The notes beneath the pieces are model-generated. The model was not told the DNA's origin. It saw only the letters and a list, made by a program, of their open reading frames with translations, and ran no database searches. A stretch of 64,000 nt of DNA from Actinoplanes sp. SE50/110 (GTDB lineage: Bacteria > Actinomycetota > Actinomycetes > Mycobacteriales > Micromonosporaceae). The first letter of the stretch is position 1, and every line of letters begins with the position of its first letter. A program made the translations under genes and the position numbers. Shown one piece after another: positions 1 through 8,610 of this stretch. The stretch is from the NCBI RefSeq assembly GCF_900119315.1, contig NZ_LT827010.1, positions 4,373,001 through 4,437,000 of the forward strand. Reading direction: 5' to 3'.

Positions 1-69
1 GGGGTGGCTCGCATACAGCGAGCGGCAGCCGCATTCCGCGGCTTCCGCATCAAGCCGCGGGCCGTCCCT

Positions 70-987
70 TCACCCGAGGGGTGCCTGATCGTCGGCGAGG
101 ACGGTGCTGAAGGCGGCGCTGACCCGGTCGCGCAGCCAGCTGTGGGCCGGGTCGGTGTCGTAGCGCTGATGCCAGCAACAGATGACCGGCGGAGCCGGCA
201 AGGAGAACGGCAGTGGAACGCCGACCAGCTCGAACGCCCGCAGGAGTGGGCGCCAGGTGAGCTCCGCGGCGGTCAGCACCGCGTCGCCGTGCGCGATGAC
301 GTGGGCGGCCGCGGCGGTGGTGCCGACCGACGCCAGGACGCGGCGCTGCAGGGCGTGCGTCTCCAGGACGGTGTCGACCGGGTCGGTGAGGCGGCCGCGA
401 CGGGAGATCAGGATGTGCGGCAGCGCCGCGTACGCCGCCAGGTCGAGGTGCTTCGCGTGCGGGTGGCCGTGGCGCAGGACCGCGACGAAACGGTCGTGAC
501 CCACGGTCTCGTGGCGGATCCCGGGGGTGGCCGGGAGTGTCGCGCCGATCTCCAGGTCGACCCGGCCGTGCCGCAACTCGTCGGTGTCCAGCGCGCTCTC
601 GGCCAGGAACCGGATGCGGACCCCGGGCGCACGCTCGGCGATGTCGGCGAGCAGCACCGGAGCGACGGCGGTGGCCAGGGCGTCGTGGCACTGCAGGGTG
701 AAGACGCGGTCCAGGGTCGAGGGATCCAGCGCGCCGCGCGGGGTGAGCACCTCCCGGCTCTGCCGCAGCAGCTCGGCGACCCGCTGGCGGACGGCGGTCG
801 CGTAGGGGGTCGGGGTCATGGTGCGGCCGGTGCGGACCAGGATGTCGTCGCCGGTGAGCCGGCGGAGCCGGCCCAGGCTACGGCTGACCGCGGGGGAGGA
901 CAGGCGCAGCCGCTGCGCGGCGCCGGTCACGCTGCCCTCCTCCAGCAGCGCGTCCAGCACGGTCAGCAGATTCAGGTCCAATTGCAC
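70..987 (-). CDS. LysR-family transcriptional regulator
   Basis: A 305-residue protein of normal LysR length. Residues about 1-60 form the winged helix-turn-helix (SVTGAAQRLRLSSPAVSRSL pattern, then a conserved RLRRLTGDDILVRTGR wing). The rest is the periplasmic-binding-like effector domain. The start is a GTG at 985-987. It is divergent from the phosphatase-like gene at 1054 with 66 bp between them, the usual arrangement in which a LysR protein controls the neighbour and itself. The effector is unknown. Family assignment is secure; the target is inference from position. Confidence 0.9.
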   Translation of the reverse strand: MQLDLNLLTVLDALLEEGSVTGAAQRLRLSSPAVSRSLGRLRRLTGDDILVRTGRTMTPTPYATAVRQRVAELLRQSREVLTPRGALDPSTLDRVFTLQCHDALATAVAPVLLADIAERAPGVRIRFLAESALDTDELRHGRVDLEIGATLPATPGIRHETVGHDRFVAVLRHGHPHAKHLDLAAYAALPHILISRRGRLTDPVDTVLETHALQRRVLASVGTTAAAAHVIAHGDAVLTAAELTWRPLLRAFELVGVPLPFSLPAPPVICCWHQRYDTDPAHSWLRDRVSAAFSTVLADDQAPLG

Positions 988-1053
988 GACGGTAAACTCT
1001 AGCGTAAGAACGTTGCACTGGACTTAATCCGCGTCGGGGCGCACCGTTGATCC

Positions 1054-1836
1054 ATGACTTCCGACCAGCAACTTCTGGCGGCGGCGACAGCCGCCGTGCG
1101 GGCCGCCGCGGCCCGCGTGTCCCGCCCCGAACGCACGCCGGTGACCGAGGCGGACCTGGTCGCCGCGCTCCGCGCCAACGACGACGCCGTCACCGCAACC
1201 CTGCGGCCGGCGTTGCTCGCCGCGCTGCCCGGCGCACAGTGGACCGCCGACGAGCACGGCTCCGGGCCGATGCCCGGCGGCGACTGGTGGGTCGTCGACC
1301 CGGTCGGCGGCAACATGAACGCGGTCCAGGGCATGCCCGACTGGAACATCGGCGTCAGCCTGGTCCGCGACGGCCGCCCGGTGCTCGCCGTCCTGCACGC
1401 GCCGGTGGCGGGAGAGACGTTCACCGCGATCGCCGGCGGCGGCGCGTGGCTCGGCGGTGAACCGGTGCGGGTGTCCGGGAAAACCGATCTCGGGCTCGCC
1501 CTCACCGGCACCGGGCAGGCGAAACCCGGCCGGGACGCGGCCGCCGCCGACCGCGCCGGGGCGGCGGTCGCCGCGATGATGCGGCACGCCCTGTACGTGC
1601 GCGCCTCGGTGCCGGTCGGCCACCAGCTCACCCAGGTCGCCGCCGGACGGATGGACGTGCACTGGCAGTTCGACAACCTGCGCTCGCATATCGCGCCGGT
1701 GCTGATCGTCCGGGAGGCCGGCGGCGTCGTCACCGACCTCGATGGCGAACCCTGGCAGATCACCAGCGACAGCTACCTCGCCGCGGCGCCCGGCGTGCAT
1801 GCCGCCGCCCTCGACGTCCTGCGGCCGCTGCGATGA
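1054..1836 (+). CDS. Inositol-monophosphatase-family protein with altered metal site
   Basis: A 260-residue member of the IMPase/FIG superfamily. The usual metal motif DPxDGT is DPVGGNMN here (residues 82-89), so the second aspartate ligand is glycine. The upstream acidic motif reads ADEHGSG (65-71), and the C-terminal EAGGVVTDLDG segment of the fold is kept. Actinobacterial relatives with a DAVEGNVN variant exist (from memory), so this belongs to an atypical subgroup whose phosphatase activity is doubtful. It overlaps the next gene by 4 bp (ATGA), so the two are co-translated. The LysR gene is divergent. Confidence 0.8.
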   Translation: MTSDQQLLAAATAAVRAAAARVSRPERTPVTEADLVAALRANDDAVTATLRPALLAALPGAQWTADEHGSGPMPGGDWWVVDPVGGNMNAVQGMPDWNIGVSLVRDGRPVLAVLHAPVAGETFTAIAGGGAWLGGEPVRVSGKTDLGLALTGTGQAKPGRDAAAADRAGAAVAAMMRHALYVRASVPVGHQLTQVAAGRMDVHWQFDNLRSHIAPVLIVREAGGVVTDLDGEPWQITSDSYLAAAPGVHAAALDVLRPLR

Positions 1837-2456
1837 CGACACCCATCGAGATCACCGTGCTGGGCGCCTCCGGCGCGACCGGGCGGGAACTGACCCGCCA
1901 GGCCCTGGACCGCGGGCACCGCGTGGTGGCGATCGCCCGCACCCCGCACCGCATCGTCGCCCCGGACTCGCCGCGACTGCTGCGGGTCGCCGCCGACGTC
2001 GGCCGTCCCGACCAGATCGCCGAGGCGCTGCGCGACCGTCCGATCGTGGTCTCGGCCCTCGGCGTGGCCAAGGGTGACCGGCCCGGCGCGCTGACCGCGG
2101 GGGCGCGCGCCGTGGCGGCAGCCGGCCCGGACCGGGTGGTCTGGCTGGGAGCCTTCGGCACCGGGGGCTCCGCGGCGGTGGCCGGGCCGCTCACCCGCAC
2201 CCTGCTGCGGATGCTCGGTGACCTCGACGACAAGGTCACCGCGGAGCGGATCATCCTGGCCGCGGGCGGGACCCTCCTCCACGCCGGACCGCTGTCCGAC
2301 GGGCCACTCAGCCCGGACCGCTGGACGGCCGGACTGGACGAGGTGCCCCGGCGGCTGTTCCCGGCGCGGATCAGCCGGGCCACCGTGGCCGCCGCCCTGC
2401 TCGACGAGGCGGAGAAGCCGGCCCCCGGGCCCGGGATCGCCGTTCCGCTCGGGTGA
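1833..2456 (+). CDS. NAD(P)-binding oxidoreductase/epimerase-like protein
   Basis: A 207-residue atypical short-chain dehydrogenase of the NAD(P)H-binding family. The nucleotide motif GASGATGRELTRQAL is at residues 9-23, followed by an arginine-rich strand end (IARTP) typical of NADP(H) preference. There is no SDR YxxxK pair in the expected place, so it resembles NmrA/epimerase-like sensors or reductases. It overlaps the phosphatase-like gene by 4 bp and probably belongs to the LysR-controlled pair. Substrate unknown. Confidence 0.82.
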   Translation: MTTPIEITVLGASGATGRELTRQALDRGHRVVAIARTPHRIVAPDSPRLLRVAADVGRPDQIAEALRDRPIVVSALGVAKGDRPGALTAGARAVAAAGPDRVVWLGAFGTGGSAAVAGPLTRTLLRMLGDLDDKVTAERIILAAGGTLLHAGPLSDGPLSPDRWTAGLDEVPRRLFPARISRATVAAALLDEAEKPAPGPGIAVPLG

Positions 2457-2655
2457 CACACCGGCCGCGTCGACGTGCGGCCTCGACCATGGACGGTCGT
2501 ATGGCGTCGGCGGCCCGAATGCGGTGGGGAAGAATACGAGTCGCGGTCCCGCCCGATGATCGGTGTCAGCGGAGATCCAGGTGGATGATTATCGGCGGTC
2601 GGGGTCGGTGGTTGCATAGGTGATCTGACCCGGCTGACCATTGGACCCGCCTCCC

Positions 2656-3519
2656 ATGTCGAAGAAGAAGCAGCATGCCGTCCTGGCCGGCGTCGGCGTC
2701 GCGGTGTCGGCTCTGACCGGCGTGGCCACCAATGTGCTGACCGGCGGCAAGGCGTCGTGGACGCTCGGCGCGGTCGTGGTCATGCTGGTGGTCGCCGGAG
2801 TGGTGCTGGCGGTGCTGAACTCCCGGCTGGAACATCGGATGGCCGAGGAGCCACCGGCCCGCCCCGACCACAGCGGACCCGCACCGGCGGCGGCCGAGCC
2901 TCGCCGACAGCCAGCGGGTGGAGTGTCGGTGACCTCCGCGGGCGACGACTCGATAACGGTGGGCGGGAACTACCAGAACAGCGGCATGCCGGCGGGATAC
3001 GTGGTGCTGAGCCTGGTCGTCGTCGCCGCGGTGGCGATCGGGATCCTGGTGGTCGCGCTGCGCTTCGCCCGGCCGTCGACAGCGGGGCCGTCGTCGGTGA
3101 ACACCACGACCGGCACGACCACGCCGGTCGTCACGGCGGCGCCGGCACCCGAGGATCTGCACTACGACGTCGCCGCCACCCGCAACCGCGCCCGCGAAGT
3201 CAGGATCAAGGCGATGGCGTACGGGCAGCCCGAGCCGGGGCTGACGTACTGGTTCTTCGTCGACGTCGACTACGGCAACAACTACGTCGAATACTATCCG
3301 CGCCGCCAACTGACCGGCCGGACGACGTCGTTCGACGTAGTGCTGGTCGAGGACGCGGACCTGAAATATTCGCGCACCGGCCGCATCTACGGTCTCACCG
3401 GCGCGGTGAGCGACGAGGCGGCAGTCAAGCTGAAGCGGCAGGAAACCACGCGGAAGAACGACTTCTTCACGGAGCCGCCCGGTCAGCCGGCGTCGGACGC
3501 GGTGACACTGCCGTTCTGA
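2656..3519 (+). CDS. Conserved hypothetical membrane protein
   Basis: About 287 residues. I chose the ATG at 2656 (MSKKKQ); a TTG at 2641 is in frame. It has two N-terminal hydrophobic segments (residues about 6-25 and 34-52 counted from 2656), a Pro/Ala-rich linker, a third membrane segment near residues 113-136, a Thr/Ser/Pro-rich stalk, and a C-terminal extracytoplasmic domain of about 110 residues rich in Tyr and Asp (YWFFVDVDYGN, YVEYYPRR). I do not recognise the domain. It stands alone, and the convergent neighbour is the broken gene at 3541. Confidence 0.65.
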   Translation: MSKKKQHAVLAGVGVAVSALTGVATNVLTGGKASWTLGAVVVMLVVAGVVLAVLNSRLEHRMAEEPPARPDHSGPAPAAAEPRRQPAGGVSVTSAGDDSITVGGNYQNSGMPAGYVVLSLVVVAAVAIGILVVALRFARPSTAGPSSVNTTTGTTTPVVTAAPAPEDLHYDVAATRNRAREVRIKAMAYGQPEPGLTYWFFVDVDYGNNYVEYYPRRQLTGRTTSFDVVLVEDADLKYSRTGRIYGLTGAVSDEAAVKLKRQETTRKNDFFTEPPGQPASDAVTLPF

Positions 3520-3540
3520 CCCGGACATCGGGGCGGACGG

Positions 3541-4136
3541 TCACCGGCGGGTGACGGCGTCGACGATCGCCGTGGCGACGGCCCGCAGGACCGGCTCGTG
3601 CGGGGACCAGGCGGCCAGTTCCGAGCGGACGACCTCGGTGGCATCCGGCTCGGTGTGCAGGCGGGTCAGTTCGCGGTGGCGGGCGGTGTCCTCCAGGCGG
3701 CGGAACCGGGTGAGCAGCGGCCAGTCCGGGGTGGGATTCGCCCTGCACAGGCTGTGATGGAGGTTGCTCCAGAAGTTGCTGCTGGCATAGGCGAACTCGG
3801 TGTCGTCCTCGCCGGCGGCGATCAGGGCCAGGCCGGCGACGGTCCGGGATCCGGAGAGCAGTGCCCAGTCCGGGACGTCCCATCGGGGTGTCGAGTCCCG
3901 GTACTTCCGGACGGTCGCGCCCGGATGAGCAGGGTGTCCGGTTGCCGGTCCGGGTTTGGGTCCGGGTGCGACGGTGCGTCGTCCGGGTCGAGCCAGCTGA
4001 GCGAGATCTCGTCGCCGGCACCGAGGCCGGGGATCCAGCAGCGTTGCTCGGCGAAGGCGCGGTCGATCAAGGCTGCGGTCTCGGGCCGGGATCGGGGTGT
4101 GACGTCTCCGTCGGGGAAGTGGAAGCGCAGGATCAC
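3541..4136 (-). pseudogene. Frameshifted hypothetical gene
   Basis: Two reading frames join into one plausible protein. The N-terminal half runs from a GTG at 4136 (VILRFHFPDGD) to about 3920 (TLLIRA); the C-terminal half continues in another frame (TVRKYRDSTPRWD) to the stop at 3541. Moving between them needs a one-base backward shift, as if one base had been lost near 3915-3925. The C-terminal half has normal actinobacterial composition, while past the junction the first frame turns into low-quality sequence. No family recognised. A sequencing error cannot be excluded. Confidence 0.5.
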
Positions 4137-4273
4137 GGCCTGGGCCTGGCACGGAGGAACAGGAGTCCCGAAACGGGTTCCGTGACCGGGAGCGGATGGA
4201 GAGGGGGCGGCGATCGTCCTGGACGCGCGGCGGCCACATCGCCCTGCGTCCGGCAAGCCAACGTCGACCACCA

Positions 4274-4317
4274 TTGAGCATTCGCTCAAAACTGCTAGGT
4301 TTGAGCGGTCGCTCAAA
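4274..4317 (+). promoter_or_regulatory. Promoter with two tandem palindromic operators
   Basis: Operator 1 (4274-4289) is TTGAGC-ATTC-GCTCAA. Operator 2 (4300-4317) is the perfect palindrome TTTGAGCGGTCGCTCAAA. They share TTGAGC--TCGCTCAA and differ only in the centre. A -35-like TTGAGC (4274-4279) and a -10-like TAGGTT (4296-4301) with a 16-bp spacer sit across them, so a bound repressor would block the promoter. The layout is typical of TetR-family control; no TetR gene lies nearby. The site serves the SRPBCC gene at 4333. Confidence 0.75.
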
Positions 4318-4332
4318 CTCCAGGGAGGTGTC

Positions 4333-4989
4333 GTGGCAAGGATCTACGTCGAGACGACCATCGCCGCGTCGATGGATCGCGTCTGGCTGGCGACGCAGGA
4401 TCACCGGCAGCACCCCCGGTGGGACGCACGCTTCGGCCGGATCGATCCAGTGCCCGGCAGCACGCCAGCCGCGTTCACCTACGCCACCGCCGTGCTACCC
4501 GGCGTCGAGATCGCGGGGTACGGCGTGCACAGCGGCGAGCGGCAGCAGGCGGGCGGGGCGGTGTCCGCACTGCGGTTCGGCTCCGCCGACCGGCGGTCGC
4601 CGATCCAGGAGGGCTCCGGCTATTGGCGCTACGTCCCGGTTCCCGGCGGGGTGCGCTTCCTGACCGGGTACACGTACCGCACCCGCTGGGGCCGCGCCGG
4701 CCGGCTCGTCGATCTGGTCTTCGGGCCGACGTTCGGCTGGGCGACCGCATGGTCGTTCGACCGGCTCCGGCTCTGGCTTGAGCACGGCATCACCCCGGAG
4801 CGGGCCCGCCTGTACACCGCGCTCGAGCTGGTGCTGCGCGCCGCTCTGGTGGCCACCGCCGGCCTGCTCGACGGGCGCCCGGCCGTCGTCCTGGTGGCGG
4901 CCCTGCTGGCGATCGGCCTGCCCCCACACCCCCACACGCCCGCGGCACGCCGGTGCCGGCGGCGCCCAGAACAGGAGAACCCGCGATGA
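4333..4989 (+). CDS. SRPBCC-family protein with C-terminal membrane segments
   Basis: 218 residues. The GTG start at 4333 is set by the ribosome site GGGAGG at 4323-4328. Residues 1 to about 145 follow the START/polyketide-cyclase pattern (N-terminal IYVETTIAASMDRVWLATQD, then alternating strands), a hydrophobic-ligand pocket fold. Residues about 160-200 hold two hydrophobic segments that would anchor it in the membrane. It overlaps the DUF4166 gene by 4 bp (ATGA). The pair lies behind two strong palindromic operators, so it is probably repressed until a small hydrophobic ligand appears. The function is inferred only. Confidence 0.75.
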   Translation: MARIYVETTIAASMDRVWLATQDHRQHPRWDARFGRIDPVPGSTPAAFTYATAVLPGVEIAGYGVHSGERQQAGGAVSALRFGSADRRSPIQEGSGYWRYVPVPGGVRFLTGYTYRTRWGRAGRLVDLVFGPTFGWATAWSFDRLRLWLEHGITPERARLYTALELVLRAALVATAGLLDGRPAVVLVAALLAIGLPPHPHTPAARRCRRRPEQENPR

Positions 4990-5657
4990 CCTCGGTCTTC
5001 CAGCACGCCCTCGGTGACGACTTCGGCCGCCTGCACCCCCGGCTGCAGCGGCGTTTCGGCGTCGACGGCGAGCGCGACCAGGGCTGCGTCGGTACCGGCG
5101 TGATGGAGCGGGTCTGGCGGGGCGGGGCGTACACCGCACCGTTCCTGCACCTCGGCACGCTGCGGCACATCCTGTTTCCGGAGACCGGTGCCGGCATCCC
5201 GTTCACCATCGAGAACTACGCCTACCGCGACACCTACGGCCGGCCCACCCTCACCTTCGTCCGGACTTTTCAGGTACGCCCGCACCGGCGCCGCCGCTTC
5301 GACGCCACGATGGTCTACCACCCCGGCCGCGACGTGATCGTCGACTATCTGGGCACCACCCAGCACCTCGCCGTCGACCTGGACGTGTCCGTCGACGCCA
5401 CCGGTGCCCTGCACCTGCGCAGCGGTCCGCAGCTGTTCCGCGGCGGCGTCGGCTGTCCCCGCTTCCTGACCGGCGACGCCGAGGTGCACGAGTGGTGGGA
5501 CGAGCGGGCGGAGCGGTTCCACATCCGGGTGAAGGTCACGAACCGGCACTTCGGCCCGCTGTTCGGCTACCACGGCACCTTCACCACCGCCTACGTCCCG
5601 TCCGGCGCCCCGGTTCCGGCCGCCGTCCGCCCGCTGCGCGAGGCCTGCCCGCGCTGA
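4986..5657 (+). CDS. DUF4166 domain protein
   Basis: 223 residues from the ATG at 4986, which overlaps the stop of the SRPBCC gene. The sequence is typical of DUF4166: FQHALGDDFGRLHPRLQRRF at the N-terminus, and VMERVWRGG, FPETG and YHGTF later. The family is of unknown biochemical role and is often fused to or next to hydrophobic-ligand or DoxX-like membrane proteins. An in-frame upstream ATG (4953) lies inside the previous gene and is less likely. A strong bidirectional hairpin follows. Confidence 0.8.
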   Translation: MTSVFQHALGDDFGRLHPRLQRRFGVDGERDQGCVGTGVMERVWRGGAYTAPFLHLGTLRHILFPETGAGIPFTIENYAYRDTYGRPTLTFVRTFQVRPHRRRRFDATMVYHPGRDVIVDYLGTTQHLAVDLDVSVDATGALHLRSGPQLFRGGVGCPRFLTGDAEVHEWWDERAERFHIRVKVTNRHFGPLFGYHGTFTTAYVPSGAPVPAAVRPLREACPR

Positions 5658-5744
5658 CGCCGCCGGCCGGCCGACGCGATGGGGGGCGCCAGGAGTCGTT
5701 ACGGAAGGAGGCGGAAGGGAATCGCCGGCCCTCGCATCGTCCGT

Positions 5745-5777
5745 GGCCCGCAGGGACCCGCCGGGTCCCTGCGGGCC
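5745..5777. terminator. Bidirectional terminator hairpin
   Basis: A perfect 15-bp inverted repeat (GGCCCGCAGGGACCC / GGGTCCCTGCGGGCC) with a 3-base loop lies between the convergent genes ending at 5657 and 5783. No T-tract follows, as is common in high-GC actinobacteria. Confidence 0.8.
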
Positions 5778-5782
5778 CGGGC

Positions 5783-6823
5783 TCAGACGGCCGGGGTGGT
5801 CAGGGCCGCCACGCGAGCGCGCGCGTTCTCGTTCACCGCGGTCCACCACGCCGTGCGCGCCGCGGCGTTCGCCTGCTCGGCGAGCCAGAGCTTGCGCACA
5901 GCCGGGGCGTCGACCTTGAGCAGGCGCCAGGTCGGGCTGGTGGAAGCGGCGGCGGTCGTCGCGGTGCGCTGCCAGTCGTCGATCTGGACCTGCGTGAACC
6001 TCTGGTGGGCGGCCCAGCCGGCCAGCGCCGTGGCTGCCTGCGCACCGACCGCTTCCCAGGCTCGCACCGCCGCGGCGCGGGCCGGTTCCGCGGCGTCCCC
6101 GACCGCGTCCCGCGCCAGCTGCTCGGCGCTCTCCGCCGCGACCACCGCCTTGCGGACATCCGTCCACCAGCCGAACTCGGCGGCGACGTAATCGGTGCGG
6201 AACAGCTCGATGTCCACCTCCGCGGAGATGGCCCAGCGGTACAGCAGGAACTCCGCGATGTCGGCGTCGGTGCCGGCCGTCACGGCACGAGCCGCGCGTT
6301 CGCGTGCCACCGGGCTCAGGCCGCTGACGGCCAGCTCGGCCACGAATGCCCGGTCCTCCGCGACCACGCCGGCCGCCCCGGTGTCGAACGGCACCTTGTC
6401 GCGATCCTTGGTGAGGGCCGCGGTGTAGTCGGTGCTGGAGAACTCGCGGATCCTGGCCTCGGCGCCGTCCAGCGCCCGCAAGCCGGTCGCGTTCACCCAG
6501 GGGTAGTAGATCGCCGGGTGGGTGCGGACCATCCGGGTCGCGTAGTCCGTCTGGCGCGCGCGCGTCAGCGCGATGTCCGGCAGCACCCGGGTGTAGGTCT
6601 CGGCCAGGAACGTGGTCCTCTCGGCCGGGGTGGACAGGATCGCCGCGCGGGCCCGGCTGCGGATCATGGCCCGCGGGTCCTGCGTGGACAGCCAGCGCAC
6701 GAACGTGTTCTCCGCCTCCGCCGGTGTTTCCACCTGCGTCTGCGCCGCCATGGCCCGCGTTGCCGTCAACGGCACCGACGTCATCGCCACGACCGCCGCG
6801 GCCAGTACATTTCTGCGCTTCAC
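5783..6823 (-). CDS. Secreted Ala-rich protein with ALF-like repeats
   Basis: 346 residues from the GTG at 6821-6823, preceded by GGGAGAG. An in-frame extension upstream has no signal-like start and is rejected. The N-terminus is a clear Sec signal (KRRNVLAAAVVAMTSVPLTA, cleavage near AMAA). The mature part is helical and alanine-rich; segments such as AVTAGTDADIAEFLLY resemble the short ALF repeat (unknown function) of actinobacterial secreted proteins. Trp-rich helices (WEAVGAQAA, WAAHQRF, WWTAVNENARAR) repeat towards the C-terminus. No catalytic motif seen. It stands alone. Confidence 0.7.
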   Translation of the reverse strand: MKRRNVLAAAVVAMTSVPLTATRAMAAQTQVETPAEAENTFVRWLSTQDPRAMIRSRARAAILSTPAERTTFLAETYTRVLPDIALTRARQTDYATRMVRTHPAIYYPWVNATGLRALDGAEARIREFSSTDYTAALTKDRDKVPFDTGAAGVVAEDRAFVAELAVSGLSPVARERAARAVTAGTDADIAEFLLYRWAISAEVDIELFRTDYVAAEFGWWTDVRKAVVAAESAEQLARDAVGDAAEPARAAAVRAWEAVGAQAATALAGWAAHQRFTQVQIDDWQRTATTAAASTSPTWRLLKVDAPAVRKLWLAEQANAAARTAWWTAVNENARARVAALTTPAV

Positions 6824-7002
6824 AACTCTCCCCGTATCGCCGATCGACTTTCCTCGCCGTGTCCGATGTGACCACGGTGAGACAAAGCGAGGGTAGCCGC
6901 TGATCAAAATCGTGCAGCAACGCTGGTCCACCGGGGTGATGGCACGAGCGTTGCCACCGCTGGCACCACCCACTCTGACCAGCGATGCCGTCCCTTTTCG
7001 CA

Positions 7003-7518
7003 CTAGGCCGGGCGGCTCGACGCGATGACTGCGCAGGTGGTGGTGGCATGCGCGTAGAGCTTGCCGCCGGCCACGTCGACCACGCGTGCCTCGGCGGTCG
7101 CCATGGTGCGCCCCACGTGGACCGTGACGGCGTCGCACCGCAGCCGGGGCGTGTCGGTCAGCACCGGCCGCACCAGGTGCATGTTGAGCTGCATGGTGGT
7201 GTAGACGCGCCCGCGAGGCAGCTGGGTCGCGATCGCGCTGCCCAGCGCCGAGTCCAGCAGCGTCGCCAGGAATCCGCCGTGCACGGTGCCCATCGGGTTC
7301 AGCAGGTGCTCGCCCGGGTCGCCCTCGAACGATGCGGTGCCGTCGCCGATTTCGGTCAGCCGGAACCCGAGCGTCCCGGTGATGGGCGGTTCCGGCACTT
7401 CGCCGTCGAGGATTTTCTGGAGCAGGTCCCGGCCGCTCAGATCACCCAGCTGCGCCCAGGGCAGCGGCTGCCGCCAGGTGTGCGTCCGGGATCGGGGGCT
7501 GTCGAGGTTCGTGGTCAC
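7003..7518 (-). CDS. PaaI/hotdog-fold thioesterase
   Basis: 171 residues from the GTG at 7516-7518. It has the hotdog signature LNPMGTVHGGFLATLLDSALGSA, with Asn, His and Gly in the helix-cap motif, and a second strand block MQLNMHLVRPV. These proteins hydrolyse acyl- or aroyl-CoA thioesters. It is divergent from the GlxA-type regulator at 7654, and the palindrome between them may control both. The substrate cannot be told from sequence. Confidence 0.85.
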   Translation of the reverse strand: MTTNLDSPRSRTHTWRQPLPWAQLGDLSGRDLLQKILDGEVPEPPITGTLGFRLTEIGDGTASFEGDPGEHLLNPMGTVHGGFLATLLDSALGSAIATQLPRGRVYTTMQLNMHLVRPVLTDTPRLRCDAVTVHVGRTMATAEARVVDVAGGKLYAHATTTCAVIASSRPA

Positions 7519-7613
7519 TGTGGGTCCGTTCTTGGCAGGCGACTCGGGTAGCGGGAATAGGTAGGTTTCGGATATCCGCTGAAAAACAAACCTATGCCAC
7601 CCTCCGGCTTGCG

Positions 7614-7642
7614 TATCAGTGGCAGGAACGCCATCACTGATA
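7614..7642 (+). promoter_or_regulatory. Inverted-repeat operator upstream of the GlxA-type regulator
   Basis: TATCAGTG (7614-7621) and its exact reverse complement CACTGATA (7635-7642) are separated by 13 bp. The inner bases GGC/GCC pair as well, with two bases skipped on one side. The right arm runs into TAGCGT (7641-7646), a possible -10 element 8 bp before the ATG at 7654, which would give a leaderless or nearly leaderless message. Probably an autoregulatory or thioesterase-linked site. Confidence 0.6.
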
Positions 7643-7653
7643 GCGTTTGCGTC

Positions 7654-8610
7654 ATGAAGGTGGCGGTCCTGGTCTACGACGGCGTCTTCGATTCCGGCCT
7701 CGCGGCCATCCTCGACATCCTCGACGGCGCCAACGCGATGGGTCACGAGATCGGCGGGGCACCAACGTGGGACGTGCGCACCGTGGGTGTTCGGCCGCAG
7801 ATCCGCACCGGCGCCGGTCACCTCGTCGTCACCGAGTCACTCGCCCGGGCCGAGGAAGCCGATCTGCTGATCGTGCCCGCGCTGGCCGAGCGCCGGCCGG
7901 AGATGCTGCTCGCCCACGTGGGCGGCGCCGCCTCCCGGCCGGTGCGGGACCAGATCGCCCGCTCCCGGGAGCGCGGCACCCCGGTCGCCTCCGCCTGCAC
8001 CGGCACGTTCCTGCTGGCGGAAGCGGGCATCCTGCACGGCCGGCGGGCCACCACCAGCTGGTGGCTGGCACCGGTCTTCCGCGCCCGGTACCCGCACGTC
8101 GAGGTGGACCAGAGCCGGATGGTGATCGCCTCGGACGGGGTCACCACTGCGGGCGCGGCCTTCGGGCACGTCGATCTGGCGCTGGCCGTCGTCCGGGCCG
8201 GCAGTCCGGCCCTGGCCGACCTGGTCGCCCGCTACCTCGTGGTGGATGAGCGGCCGTCGCAGTCCGCGTACACCATCTCGAGCGCCCTGGCGCAGAGCGA
8301 TCCCACCGTCGCGGCCTTCGAACGCTGGGCCCGCGGGCGTCTGGCCGACCCGATCACCATCGCCGATGCCGCCAAGGCCATCGGCGTCAGCAACCGGACG
8401 CTGCAGCGCTGCGTTCAGCGCACCTTGGGCACGTCACCGATCCGGTTCATCCAGGACCTGCGGGTCGAGAGAGCCTCGCACCTGCTGCGGACGACCGAGC
8501 TCTCGCTGGAGAGCATCGCTCACAAGGTTGGCTACGAGCACCCGAACACGCTGCGCGTGCTGCTGCGGGAAAGGACCGGCAAGACCACCACGGCGCTGCG
8601 CGGATCCTGA
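7654..8610 (+). CDS. GlxA-family AraC-type transcriptional regulator
   Basis: 318 residues from the ATG at 7654. Residues 1 to about 175 form a DJ-1/PfpI domain (MKVAVLVYDGVFDSGLAAIL, and the nucleophile-elbow-like SACTGTFLLAEAG). Residues about 215-318 form a double helix-turn-helix AraC domain (TIADAAKAIGVSNRTLQRC and ESIAHKVGYEHPNTLRVLLRE). These proteins sense small metabolites and activate catabolic or stress genes. It is divergent from the thioesterase gene, its likely partner or target. Confidence 0.9.
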   Translation: MKVAVLVYDGVFDSGLAAILDILDGANAMGHEIGGAPTWDVRTVGVRPQIRTGAGHLVVTESLARAEEADLLIVPALAERRPEMLLAHVGGAASRPVRDQIARSRERGTPVASACTGTFLLAEAGILHGRRATTSWWLAPVFRARYPHVEVDQSRMVIASDGVTTAGAAFGHVDLALAVVRAGSPALADLVARYLVVDERPSQSAYTISSALAQSDPTVAAFERWARGRLADPITIADAAKAIGVSNRTLQRCVQRTLGTSPIRFIQDLRVERASHLLRTTELSLESIAHKVGYEHPNTLRVLLRERTGKTTTALRGS

